Assembly: GCA_014377145.1 (NCBI GenBank)
Contig: JACMQE010000150.1
Coordinates: 1-5,438 of the forward strand
Source: Glaciimonas sp.
GTDB taxonomy: Bacteria > Pseudomonadota > Gammaproteobacteria > Burkholderiales > Burkholderiaceae
Length of the DNA: 5,438 nucleotides
Reading direction: 5' to 3'
Below the pieces are notes generated by a model, which ran no database searches, was not told where the DNA came from, and was given only the letters and a program-made list of their open reading frames with translations. Positions 1 through 5,438 of this stretch are shown here, piece after piece (within the stretch, counting starts at the first letter, position 1; every line of letters starts with the position of its first letter). The position numbers and the translations under genes are program-made.

Positions 1-778
1 AAACTCTACGCGTACTCGGACGACATTCGAGATTGCATCTAAACGGTTGTCTGCGGATGTGATCAATTTGAATATTTCAGCGTCCAGTGCCAGTAAAGGG
101 GAATCGCTACTAGACACCATCGACAATCTGGCTGCTATGCACGCTGATATGTTCGTGGTACGCCATTCCCAGTCGGGGGCGCCTTATCTAATTGCCAAGC
201 ATCTGATCGATACCAAGCAATCGCATGTGCACGTAGTCAATGCGGGCGATGGTCGGCATGCCCACCCTACGCAAGGCTTGCTCGACATGTACACGATTCG
301 TCACTACAAAAAAGATTTCACCAATCTGACGGTGGCAATAGTCGGCGATATTCTGCACAGCCGGGTTGCCCGCTCTGACATTCATGGTCTAACAACTTTG
401 GGTGTGCCCGAAGTCCGGGCGATTGCACCACGAACGCTGTTGCCAAGCGGACTAGAGCAAATGGGCGTACGGGTTTTCACCGATATGAACGAAGGTCTGA
501 AGGGCGCGGATGTGATCATCATGTTACGTCTACAAAACGAACGTATGACCGGTGCATTGCTGCCATCGGCGCAGGAGTTTTTTAAGAATTACGGCTTGAC
601 GCCAGAGCGCCTGGCGTTGGCAAAACCAGATGCTATTGTGATGCATCCAGGGCCGATGAATCGCGGCGTTGAAATTGATTCTGCCGTCGCAGATGGTGTC
701 CAAGCGGTGATTTTGCCACAGGTAACTTTTGGAATTGCGGTACGGATGGCGGTGATGAGTATTCTGGCTGGAAATTAA
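1..778 (+). CDS. pyrB: Aspartate carbamoyltransferase catalytic chain, 5' end missing
   Basis: Catalyses the condensation of carbamoyl phosphate with L-aspartate to N-carbamoyl-L-aspartate, the committed step of pyrimidine synthesis in the cytoplasm. The open frame runs from base 2 without a stop, giving 258 visible residues. The first visible residues are [10 protein letters not shown], the carbamoyl-phosphate loop, so the true start lies upstream and roughly 55-60 N-terminal residues are missing by comparison with the family's usual 310-330. Further family motifs follow in order: ASSASKGES (loop with the active-site Lys), RHSQSGAPY, the [10 protein letters not shown] segment, [30 protein letters not shown] and the C-terminal [12 protein letters not shown]. 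All key residues in the visible part look intact. A TTG at 47 could mimic a start but lies after the STRTR loop and is not one. The gene ends 36 bases before the dihydroorotase-like gene, consistent with a pyrB-pyrC' operon making a class A type complex. Any leader or PyrR-type control would be outside the window. Confidence 0.97.
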   Translation, partial: NSTRTRTTFEIASKRLSADVINLNISASSASKGESLLDTIDNLAAMHADMFVVRHSQSGAPYLIAKHLIDTKQSHVHVVNAGDGRHAHPTQGLLDMYTIRHYKKDFTNLTVAIVGDILHSRVARSDIHGLTTLGVPEVRAIAPRTLLPSGLEQMGVRVFTDMNEGLKGADVIIMLRLQNERMTGALLPSAQEFFKNYGLTPERLALAKPDAIVMHPGPMNRGVEIDSAVADGVQAVILPQVTFGIAVRMAVMSILAGN

Positions 779-814
779 GTTTTCCGTAAAATACCTGAAC
801 AAGAAAAATAAAAC

Positions 815-2116
815 ATGAAACTACACATTAAAAACGGCCACTTGATCGATCCTGCAAATGGTATCGATGCCAAGCATGACCTTTACATCGCCTACGGCAA
901 AATTGTCGGTGTGGGCCAGCTTCCCGCCAATTTTACTCCCGACAAGATCATTGATGCCATTGGTCTGATTGTAGGCCCTGGTTTGGTTGATTTGAGCGTG
1001 CGTTTGCGTGAACCTGGTTATGAGTATAAAGCCACGCTAGAATCCGAAATGCAAGCCGCCATGCAAGGCGGTGTGACAAGTCTGGTGTGTCCGCCAGACA
1101 CTGATCCAGTGCTGGACGAGCCGGGTCTGGTCGAAATGTTGAAGCATCGCGCCAAATCGCTGAATCAGGCACACGTCTATCCACTCGGCGCACTGACAGT
1201 GGGACTAAAAGGGCGTGAGCTGACCGAAATGGCCGAGCTGACCTATGCCGGTTGTATCGGTTTTGCGCAAGCGGATGCGCCGATTCTGGATACGACCGTA
1301 CTATTGCGTGCCTTGCAATATGCACAGACGTTCAATTACACTGTTTGGTTGCGTCCACAGGATCCATATCTTGGTCACGACGGCATCGCTAATATTGGGG
1401 CGGTGGCTTCGCGCTTGGGTTTATCTGGCGTGCCAGTTATGGCAGAAACCATCCGTCTGTATACGATTTTTGAGCTGGTACGGGCGACTGGTGCACGCGT
1501 GCATTTGTGCCGGATTTCGTCCGGTGCGGGCGTTGCACTAGTGCGTCAGGCTAAAAAAGAAGGGCTGCCGATCACTTGTGACGTTGGTGCGCATCACGTT
1601 CATATGACTGAAATCGATATTGGTTTCTTTGATTCGAATGCCAGAATGACGCCGCCGTTCCGTTCACAACGCGACTGCGATGCGATTCGTCAAGGATTGC
1701 TAGATGGCACGATAGACGCGATTTGCTCCGATCATACGCCGGTCAATGATGATGAAAAATTGCTGCCGTTCGGCGAAGCCACACCCGGCGCGACCGGTCT
1801 TGAGTTGCTGTTATCTCTAGTCCTCAAATGGGCTGAAGAAAACGTCGCATCGTCAGAGCAACCACTTAGTCGTGCGTTAGCAAAAATCACTACCGATGCC
1901 GCACGGGTTGCCGGTTTGTCAGCAGGTCAACTGGGGATAGGCAGTATTGCGGATATCTGCCTATTTGATCCGGCGGTACGCTGGACGGTAGAGGCCAAGA
2001 GCTTGGCAAGCCAAGGCAAACACACGCCGTTTTTGGGTTACGAACTGAGGGGGCAGGTAAAGGCCACCATCGTTGCCGGTCACATTGCTTACGAACGGGC
2101 GGCTGAACAGGCATGA
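815..2116 (+). CDS. pyrC': Dihydroorotase-family protein, predicted non-catalytic PyrC'/PyrX subunit
   Basis: A 433-residue amidohydrolase-fold protein, full length for class I dihydroorotases. It keeps the family frame: GPGLVDL at 54-60, LREPG at 64-68, SDHTP at 305-309 and the C-terminal G-S-I-A-D-I-C-LFD segment. The metal site is largely gone. The usual DxHxH reads D-L-S-V-R, with Ser61 and Arg63 in place of both histidines. The third-ligand region reads WLRPQDP (Arg180), and the usual HxS segment reads CRIS (Arg232). The usual S-D-D loop reads FAQADAP. His260/His261 and Asp306 remain. This pattern matches the inactive PyrC' of Pseudomonas, which is needed for assembly of the PyrB-PyrC' dodecamer. 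By inference this protein is structural, and a true dihydroorotase is encoded elsewhere. The ATG at 815 has only an A-rich upstream stretch (AAGAAAAATAAAAC) and no clear Shine-Dalgarno, but it gives the expected N-terminus. The gene lies 36 bases after pyrB, and its stop overlaps the plsC start. Automatic annotation would probably call it active dihydroorotase. Confidence 0.9.
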   Translation: MKLHIKNGHLIDPANGIDAKHDLYIAYGKIVGVGQLPANFTPDKIIDAIGLIVGPGLVDLSVRLREPGYEYKATLESEMQAAMQGGVTSLVCPPDTDPVLDEPGLVEMLKHRAKSLNQAHVYPLGALTVGLKGRELTEMAELTYAGCIGFAQADAPILDTTVLLRALQYAQTFNYTVWLRPQDPYLGHDGIANIGAVASRLGLSGVPVMAETIRLYTIFELVRATGARVHLCRISSGAGVALVRQAKKEGLPITCDVGAHHVHMTEIDIGFFDSNARMTPPFRSQRDCDAIRQGLLDGTIDAICSDHTPVNDDEKLLPFGEATPGATGLELLLSLVLKWAEENVASSEQPLSRALAKITTDAARVAGLSAGQLGIGSIADICLFDPAVRWTVEAKSLASQGKHTPFLGYELRGQVKATIVAGHIAYERAAEQA

Positions 2117-2897
2117 TCGCCTATCGCTTGCTGCGAATAATTACTCACCTATTCGCCGGACTGGCAACGTGTACTTTTGTTTTTCCGTTTACCGATGTCG
2201 CCTACCGTCATTGGCGGATTCGAAACTGGTCGATGAAAGTATTAACCAGTTGCAAAGTGACTTTGGAGATTCAAAATCCCCATCGTCTCGATGCGCCATC
2301 AAGAAGGGCATTGATTATTGCCTATCATGTGTTATGGCTGGATATTTTTGTGATCAACTCGACTCAGCCTTGTCGTTTTGTCGCCAAGTCAGATATCTGC
2401 GACTGGCCACTGATTGGCTTGTTATGTGCGCAGGCCGATTGCACGGGGTAAGCAACGGGATGTACGCCGGATTTTCCAGGGTTTGGTCAGCATTATTCAT
2501 GTGGTGAGCACGTCGTCTTCTTTCCCGAGGGCACGACCGCAGCACAAGGGGCGATATTGCTTTTTCATGCGCATTTGTTCGAGGCGGCGGTTGACGCTCA
2601 GGTTCCGATCCAGCCGTATGCATTGTGCGACGTTAACCGCAGACGGAAATTTGCATCTGGCTGCAGACTTTATCGGTGACATGACCTTCGCACAAAGTAT
2701 GATTATCATCATGAAAGCACCGCCAATGAAGGCTGAATTGATTCAATTGGCATCGATTGAAACTTTAGAATTACATTAGGTGGCATCTGTCAGCAATTGC
2801 GCATGCAGCTATTGCAGAGACCTTGGGGCAAACGCTGCCGGAAAAGCAGGCCGTTATTTTGCAACCCTTGCTAGATAAGTTGATCCGTTGGTCTTAA
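2113..2897 (+). pseudogene. plsC: Degraded 1-acyl-sn-glycerol-3-phosphate acyltransferase (PlsC family), four frame changes
   Basis: An intact homologue would acylate lysophosphatidic acid to phosphatidic acid at the inner membrane. Homology runs across the whole span in shifting frames. From 2113 to about 2436 the frame holds a hydrophobic N-terminus, the H-x4-D motif region (YHVLWLD, 2323-2343) and FVAKSDICDWPLIG. From 2438 to 2502 a second frame gives IARGKQRDVRRIFQGL. From 2503 to 2637 the first frame returns with GEHVVFFPEGTTAAQGAI, the FPEGT motif, and VPIQPYAL. From 2639 to 2776 the second frame gives ADGNLHLAADFIGDMTFAQ. From 2778 a third frame gives RWHLSAIAHAAIAETLG and ends at TAA 2895-2897. 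The pieces add up to about 260 codons, normal for the family. The first change best fits an 11-base deletion removing the G-T-x-F part of motif II; the others fit a 1-base loss and two 1-base gains. ATG at 2113 overlaps the pyrC' stop (ATGA), so the gene was translationally coupled in the operon. Sequencing error could explain single indels but hardly all of them. Confidence 0.92.
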
Positions 2898-2966
2898 ATA
2901 AATCTGTAAATCCTGATGTTGATGTACGGGAAGGGTGATTCAGTGGACTTTGTGGCATATTGAAGG

Positions 2967-3008
2967 CTGCGAGTCTCTCAATGTACTAAAAGTTTAGTAA
3001 GCACGCAG
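2967..3008. other. Imperfect inverted repeat in the convergent plsC-apaH gap
   Basis: TACTAAA (2984-2990) and TTTAGTA (2993-2999) are perfect inverted copies separated by two bases. Outside them CTGCG (2967-2971) and CGCAG (3004-3008) can also pair across a bubble. This sits between two genes transcribed towards each other, where a shared terminator would be expected. The core is AT-only and no T-run follows on either strand, so it is not a convincing intrinsic terminator. A second small stem, ATGCG (3025-3029) with CGCAT (3041-3045), lies just past the apaH stop. Confidence 0.3.
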
Positions 3009-3047
3009 ACCACGAATCAGCTAAATGCGCATAAATCCATCGCATAT

Positions 3048-3896
3048 TTACCCTGGTTTTTGTGCTTGCCGACAGGTAACCTGAAATAATGCTCTATCTT
3101 GCAATCGCACGGCAGTCAATTTCCCACCCCATACACAACCAGTGTCTAGGCCAATCAGGTTAGGTCGCAGCATCAGTCCTAAAGTTGACCAATGGCCAAA
3201 TACGATAGTCACGTCGGTGGTTTTTCGCCCAGGAGCATCAAACCATGGCAAATAACCAGGTAGAGAAGTGCCCGTACCTTCCTTTGTAGCAAATTCCATC
3301 TTCCCATTCTCGGTACAAAAACGTAGCCGGGTCAGTGCATTGATGATGCAGCGCAAGCGAAGAGTGCTTTGAAGCGTATTGTCCCAGTGTGTCGGCTCAT
3401 TGCCATACATTTCATGTAAAAATCTAATCCAATCAGGCCCTTGCAGAACAGTTTCGACTTCCCGCGCCAGAGCCAAAGTCTGGCTTACCGACCATTGCGG
3501 CAACACCCCCGCGTGCAATATTAAATGACCCTCCTCAAACAGTGCTAGCGGCCGATGCCGCAACCAATCCAGCAACGCATGACAATCTGGTGCATCGAGC
3601 ACCTGCGCAAGCGTGTCTTGCCGATGCAATTTGCGGACTCTATGCGCTGCTGCTAGCAAATGGAGATCATGATTACCCAACACTGTTTGTGCACGATCTC
3701 CTAATGAACGTAGTAGACGTAATGTCGCCAGCGAATCTGGCCCCCTATTCACCAAATCGCCAACAAAAATCAACCTGGCATTTGGCGTAGCAGCGTCGAT
3801 ACGCGCTAATAATGCGACCAGGCTTTGATGGCAGCCTTGCAGATCGCCGACAGCGTATATGTCTGAATGAATAGGGGTCATTAATGTTTGATGCAT
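3048..3896 (-). CDS. apaH: Symmetrical bis(5'-nucleosyl)-tetraphosphatase (diadenosine tetraphosphatase)
   Basis: Hydrolyses diadenosine tetraphosphate (Ap4A) symmetrically to two ADP, controlling this stress-linked nucleotide and, in enterobacteria, Np4 caps on RNA. The 282-residue protein shows the full metallophosphoesterase signature in order: GDLQGCH at 17-23, GDLVNRGP at 46-53, GNHD at 74-77, LHAG at 127-130 and GHW at 234-236. It also has the ApaH-specific MEFATKEG (200-207) and [11 protein letters not shown] (250-260). Length and all metal-binding motifs are normal, so I expect it to be active. The start is uncertain: the ATG at 3894-3896 is preceded by TAGAATTTATTCA with only a weak AGAA, while an internal ATG five codons later also lacks a ribosome site. 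The gene converges on the broken plsC and diverges from rfbB. I recall apaH beside the rml/O-antigen cluster in Burkholderia, so this is probably conserved synteny rather than a functional link. Confidence 0.97.
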   Translation of the reverse strand: MHQTLMTPIHSDIYAVGDLQGCHQSLVALLARIDAATPNARLIFVGDLVNRGPDSLATLRLLRSLGDRAQTVLGNHDLHLLAAAHRVRKLHRQDTLAQVLDAPDCHALLDWLRHRPLALFEEGHLILHAGVLPQWSVSQTLALAREVETVLQGPDWIRFLHEMYGNEPTHWDNTLQSTLRLRCIINALTRLRFCTENGKMEFATKEGTGTSLPGYLPWFDAPGRKTTDVTIVFGHWSTLGLMLRPNLIGLDTGCVWGGKLTAVRLQDRALFQVTCRQAQKPG

Positions 3897-4054
3897 TGAA
3901 TAAATTCTAATACGTTATTGTAGAAGGAATAGGTTCTTGCATTGCGTTTATACCTTAGCAAGTCGATTTTCGCTTCTCCTAGTAGTACATAGCCTACATC
4001 TCAGCATTGGTTTGAGCTATAAACAAACCACGCTACGCCACTTACTTGCGAACA

Positions 4055-4066
4055 GGAAATATTTCC
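4055..4066. promoter_or_regulatory. Perfect 12-base palindrome GGAAATATTTCC
   Basis: The sequence is its own reverse complement with no spacer. Flanking AAC (4051-4053) and GTT (4067-4069) extend the symmetry if one A at 4054 is bulged. It overlaps the end of the first TTGCGA-containing repeat. The size and symmetry would suit an operator for a dimeric repressor, but no regulator can be assigned. Confidence 0.3.
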
Positions 4067-4080
4067 GTTACCAAATTTAA

Positions 4081-4098
4081 AAGTAGCTAGCGTTACTT
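4081..4098. other. Small stem-loop in the rfbB upstream region
   Basis: AAGTAGC (4081-4087) can pair with GTTACTT (4092-4098) using one G-T wobble, leaving a four-base loop TAGC. The stem includes a GCTAGC motif (4086-4091) that recurs in both arms of the larger hairpin at 4137-4175. A further tiny stem, AAGTG with CACTT around GAA, follows at 4104-4116. Confidence 0.3.
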
Positions 4099-4136
4099 AT
4101 ATTAAGTGGAACACTTTTGGTTGAACTTTCTAATTA

Positions 4137-4175
4137 GTTAAAGCTAGCTCTCCATAAGGGAATGCTAGCTTTAAC
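4137..4175. other. Strong perfect 12-bp hairpin, GTTAAAGCTAGC arms
   Basis: GTTAAAGCTAGC (4137-4148) is exactly complementary to GCTAGCTTTAAC (4164-4175), separated by a 15-base loop. Within the loop TCC (4151-4153) and GGA (4159-4161) can pair again. The element lies about 330 bases before rfbB and 240 bases before the apaH start. Neither side is followed by a T-run in the direction of transcription, so it does not fit an intrinsic terminator. It could be part of a long rfbB leader RNA, a relic of a small mobile repeat, or a cruciform-forming site. Confidence 0.6.
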
Positions 4176-4216
4176 CTTATTCAGGAATATCAAATACTTC
4201 TGATAGCGGAACGTAT

Positions 4217-4239
4217 ATAACACGTTAATTAAGTGTTAT
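4217..4239. promoter_or_regulatory. Dyad ATAACAC / GTGTTAT around TTAATTAA
   Basis: ATAACAC (4217-4223) and GTGTTAT (4233-4239) are perfect inverted arms separated by nine bases that contain the palindrome TTAATTAA (4225-4232). The two-arm layout with an AT-rich centre is typical of a dimeric regulator's operator. At 30% local GC such dyads also arise by chance, so the assignment is tentative. Confidence 0.3.
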
Positions 4240-4493
4240 TAAATTTTCATGGGCACTTTCTTTACTTGCGATGGTCCGATTTTCAATCGTAACCAATTAG
4301 TAGTTACTTGCAACAAAACGTTACATTAGCTCACTTTTTCATAGCATTGTGTCACTAAATGTTTTTTTAATATTTTAATCCTTGCGATAATTTGCGACAA
4401 TAGCAAATAATTTTTGTCTAATCTTAAATTTCGGTGCATTTGTATTTTAATGTTTTTTTATATCAATAACTAACCGTTTTGTTTGACTCATTC

Positions 4494-4497
4494 AGGG
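4494..4497 (+). promoter_or_regulatory. Ribosome binding site for rfbB
   Basis: AGGG ends seven bases before the ATG at 4505, a normal Shine-Dalgarno spacing. It supports this ATG, which also places the Rossmann glycine motif at residues 6-12 as expected for the family. Confidence 0.7.
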
Positions 4498-4504
4498 CAA
4501 TCCT

Positions 4505-5438
4505 ATGATTTTAATTACTGGCGGAGCTGGGTTCATCGGTTCTAATTTTGTAATTGACTGGTTCGCAAAAAATGATGAGCCAGTAATTAACCTTGATAAA
4601 TTGACTTACGCAGGTAATATTAATAATCTTGCCAGCGTTATTAATGACCTCCACCATACTTTTGTGCAGGGTGATATCGGCGACACTGCACATGTCGCTG
4701 CACTAATGGTGCAACATAAGCCCCGTGCTGTCGTCCATTTCGCCGCAGAAAGCCACGTTGATCGCTCGATCCATGGCCCTGCAGCATTCATCGAAACCAA
4801 TGTTAATGGCACCTTCGGCTTGCTGGAAGCAGTGCGTGCGCACTGGACCGCATTGCCCGCAAATGACAAGGCCGTCTTCCGTTTCTTACATGTTTCCACG
4901 GACGAGGTGTACGGAACGCTCGGCCCTGACGATGCACCTTTCACAGAAATTAGCCAATATGTTCCTAATAGCCCCTATTCAGCATCCAAAGCCGCATCAG
5001 ACCACCTCGTCCGGGCATATCACCAAACTTATGGCTTACCGACGCTTACTAGTAATTGCTCTAACAATTACGGCCCCTATCACTTCCCAGAAAAGCTCAT
5101 CCCGCTTATTATCACTAATGCCCGTGCAGGCAAATCCTTGCCAATTTATGGCGACGGGCAACAAGTGCGCGACTGGCTTTATGTCAGCGATCACTGCGCT
5201 GCACTTCGCCGCGTGCTGGAAGCTGGGACACCGGGCGAGGTTTACAACATCGGTGGCTGGAACGAAAAAGCCAATTTGGATGTGGTCCACATGTTGTGTG
5301 ACATTCTTGATAAACTCGAACCTAGAAGCGCCGGCAGCTACCGTGATCAAATTACGTACGTTACTGACCGTCCAGGCCATGACCGTCGCTACGCCATTGA
5401 TGCGCGCAAAATACAGCGCGAGTTAGGCTGGAAGCCAA
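4505..5438 (+). CDS. rfbB: dTDP-glucose 4,6-dehydratase, 3' end missing
   Basis: Converts dTDP-D-glucose to dTDP-4-keto-6-deoxy-D-glucose with bound NAD, the second step towards dTDP-L-rhamnose for O-antigen and other surface glycans (also called RmlB). The frame is open from ATG 4505 to the window end, giving 311 residues of an expected 350-360. Visible signatures are the extended-SDR NAD motif GGAGFIG (6-12), [10 protein letters not shown] (29-38), GDI (56-58), [12 protein letters not shown] (78-89), STDEVYG (131-137) with catalytic Thr132, Asp133 and Glu134, and YSASK (158-162) with Tyr158 and Lys162. [14 protein letters not shown] (187-200) and [11 protein letters not shown] (289-299) follow. 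All are intact. The gene probably heads an rml cluster continuing beyond the window. The first 170 or so bases are much AT-richer (about 38% GC) than the rest (about 52%), an internal composition change that could mark recombination. UDP-glucose 4-epimerase is excluded by the TDE triad and the YAGN and HFPEKLIP motifs. Confidence 0.97.
   Translation, partial: MILITGGAGFIGSNFVIDWFAKNDEPVINLDKLTYAGNINNLASVINDLHHTFVQGDIGDTAHVAALMVQHKPRAVVHFAAESHVDRSIHGPAAFIETNVNGTFGLLEAVRAHWTALPANDKAVFRFLHVSTDEVYGTLGPDDAPFTEISQYVPNSPYSASKAASDHLVRAYHQTYGLPTLTSNCSNNYGPYHFPEKLIPLIITNARAGKSLPIYGDGQQVRDWLYVSDHCAALRRVLEAGTPGEVYNIGGWNEKANLDVVHMLCDILDKLEPRSAGSYRDQITYVTDRPGHDRRYAIDARKIQRELGWKP

Larger units (their letters stand above)
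4046..4397 (+). repeat. Four same-orientation TTGCGA hexamers upstream of rfbB
   Basis: TTGCGA occurs at 4046-4051, 4266-4271, 4382-4387 and 4392-4397, always on the plus strand; I saw no reverse copy (TCGCAA) in this intergenic region. The first two share the longer core TTACTTGCGA, and a related TTACTTGCAA lies at 4304-4313. The last two start exactly 10 bases apart, about one helical turn. At this base composition about 0.1 copies would be expected by chance on one strand of 600 bases. Tandem helix-phased direct repeats can be sites for a regulator binding side by side, but I cannot name one. Confidence 0.4.
3897..4504. other. Long AT-rich divergent intergenic region between apaH and rfbB
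   Basis: These 608 bases hold no gene I can support. By hand count, 202 of 600 bases from 3901 to 4500 are G or C (about 34%), against about half in the neighbouring genes. The region must contain the promoters for apaH and rfbB. It is unusually long for two divergent genes and contains several inverted repeats and a repeated hexamer, listed separately. For apaH, TACAAT read on the minus strand about 20 bases before the start could be a -10 box, but no good -35 accompanies it. Upstream of rfbB, T-rich TATTTT and TTATAT stretches (4443-4463) could be -10 boxes, but none pairs well with a -35, so I call no promoter. Confidence 0.7.

Noticed and set aside
47..778. TTG at 47 as the start of pyrB
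   Set aside because: The same frame continues upstream to base 2 and encodes the STRTRTTFE carbamoyl-phosphate loop, so 47 is internal and the gene is simply cut by the window edge.
948..1541. Antisense and alternative-frame open frames inside pyrC'
   Set aside because: Conserved dihydroorotase-fold sequence runs through the main frame without a break; these are shadows.
2073..2507. 144-codon plus-strand open frame over the pyrC'/plsC junction
   Set aside because: It overlaps conserved PlsC sequence in the wrong frame and encodes a low-complexity mixture with no family motif; it remains open by chance.
2354..2712. Two minus-strand open frames (2354-2623 and 2497-2712)
   Set aside because: They are antisense to PlsC homology that can be read through the frame changes on the plus strand; no motif or ribosome site supports them.
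3542..3790. 82-codon plus-strand open frame
   Set aside because: It is antisense to the apaH GNHD and GDLVNRG coding region and shows nothing recognisable of its own.
4081..4098. A JUMPstart/ops element ahead of an O-antigen cluster (GTAGC near 4083)
   Set aside because: Only a few bases resemble GGCGGTAGCGT; the core GGCGGTAG is absent here and upstream of rfbB.
4137..4175. Intrinsic terminator
   Set aside because: The stem is strong but is followed by CTTATTC on the plus strand and TAATTAG on the minus strand, not a T-run.
3897..4504. tRNA, CRISPR array or insertion sequence in the long gap
   Set aside because: I saw no cloverleaf or TTCGANNC box, no regularly spaced repeat-spacer units, and no transposase remnant or terminal repeats with target duplication.
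4511..5380. Minus-strand open frames opposite rfbB (4511-4693, 4606-4944, 5036-5380)
   Set aside because: All are antisense to strongly conserved rfbB motifs, with no independent support.
4725..5426. 233-codon plus-strand open frame
   Set aside because: It lies entirely inside rfbB in another frame; the rfbB frame carries every catalytic motif and this one shows no recognisable family pattern.

Overview
This window looks like a chromosomal segment from a betaproteobacterium of the order Burkholderiales. The PyrB, PyrC', ApaH and RfbB sequences and their order resemble the Burkholderia/Oxalobacteraceae arrangement I know. This is judged from recalled family patterns, not a search. Coding GC is near 50% in the lines I counted by hand, which is low for that order, and one gene is clearly decaying. 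A host-associated or otherwise relaxed genome is possible but not shown.

Layout: (1) Positions 1-778 hold the 3' part of pyrB (aspartate carbamoyltransferase), entering from outside the window. (2) Positions 815-2116 hold a dihydroorotase-family gene that has lost most metal ligands, so it is best read as the non-catalytic PyrC'/PyrX partner of the transcarbamoylase. (3) Positions 2113-2897 hold a plsC-type acyltransferase gene that starts by ATGA overlap with pyrC' and is broken by four reading-frame changes plus damage beside its active-site motif. (4) A short convergent gap follows. (5) Positions 3048-3896, minus strand, hold an intact apaH (diadenosine tetraphosphatase). (6) Positions 3897-4504 are a 608-base AT-rich (about 34% GC) divergent intergenic region with several inverted repeats and four same-orientation TTGCGA hexamers. 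(7) From 4505 to the window end runs the 5' part of rfbB/rmlB (dTDP-glucose 4,6-dehydratase), probably the first gene of a dTDP-rhamnose or O-antigen cluster.

How the genes fit together: pyrB, pyrC' and plsC form one co-directional unit for pyrimidine synthesis with a phospholipid-synthesis gene at its end. apaH is transcribed towards that unit and away from rfbB. The long AT-rich gap is the natural place for control of the surface-polysaccharide genes.

I found no clear sign of a wholly new biological system. The points most worth a second look are the plsC decay, the ligand-less dihydroorotase paralogue, the repeat and hairpin cluster upstream of rfbB, and a base-composition step about 170 bases inside rfbB rather than at its start.
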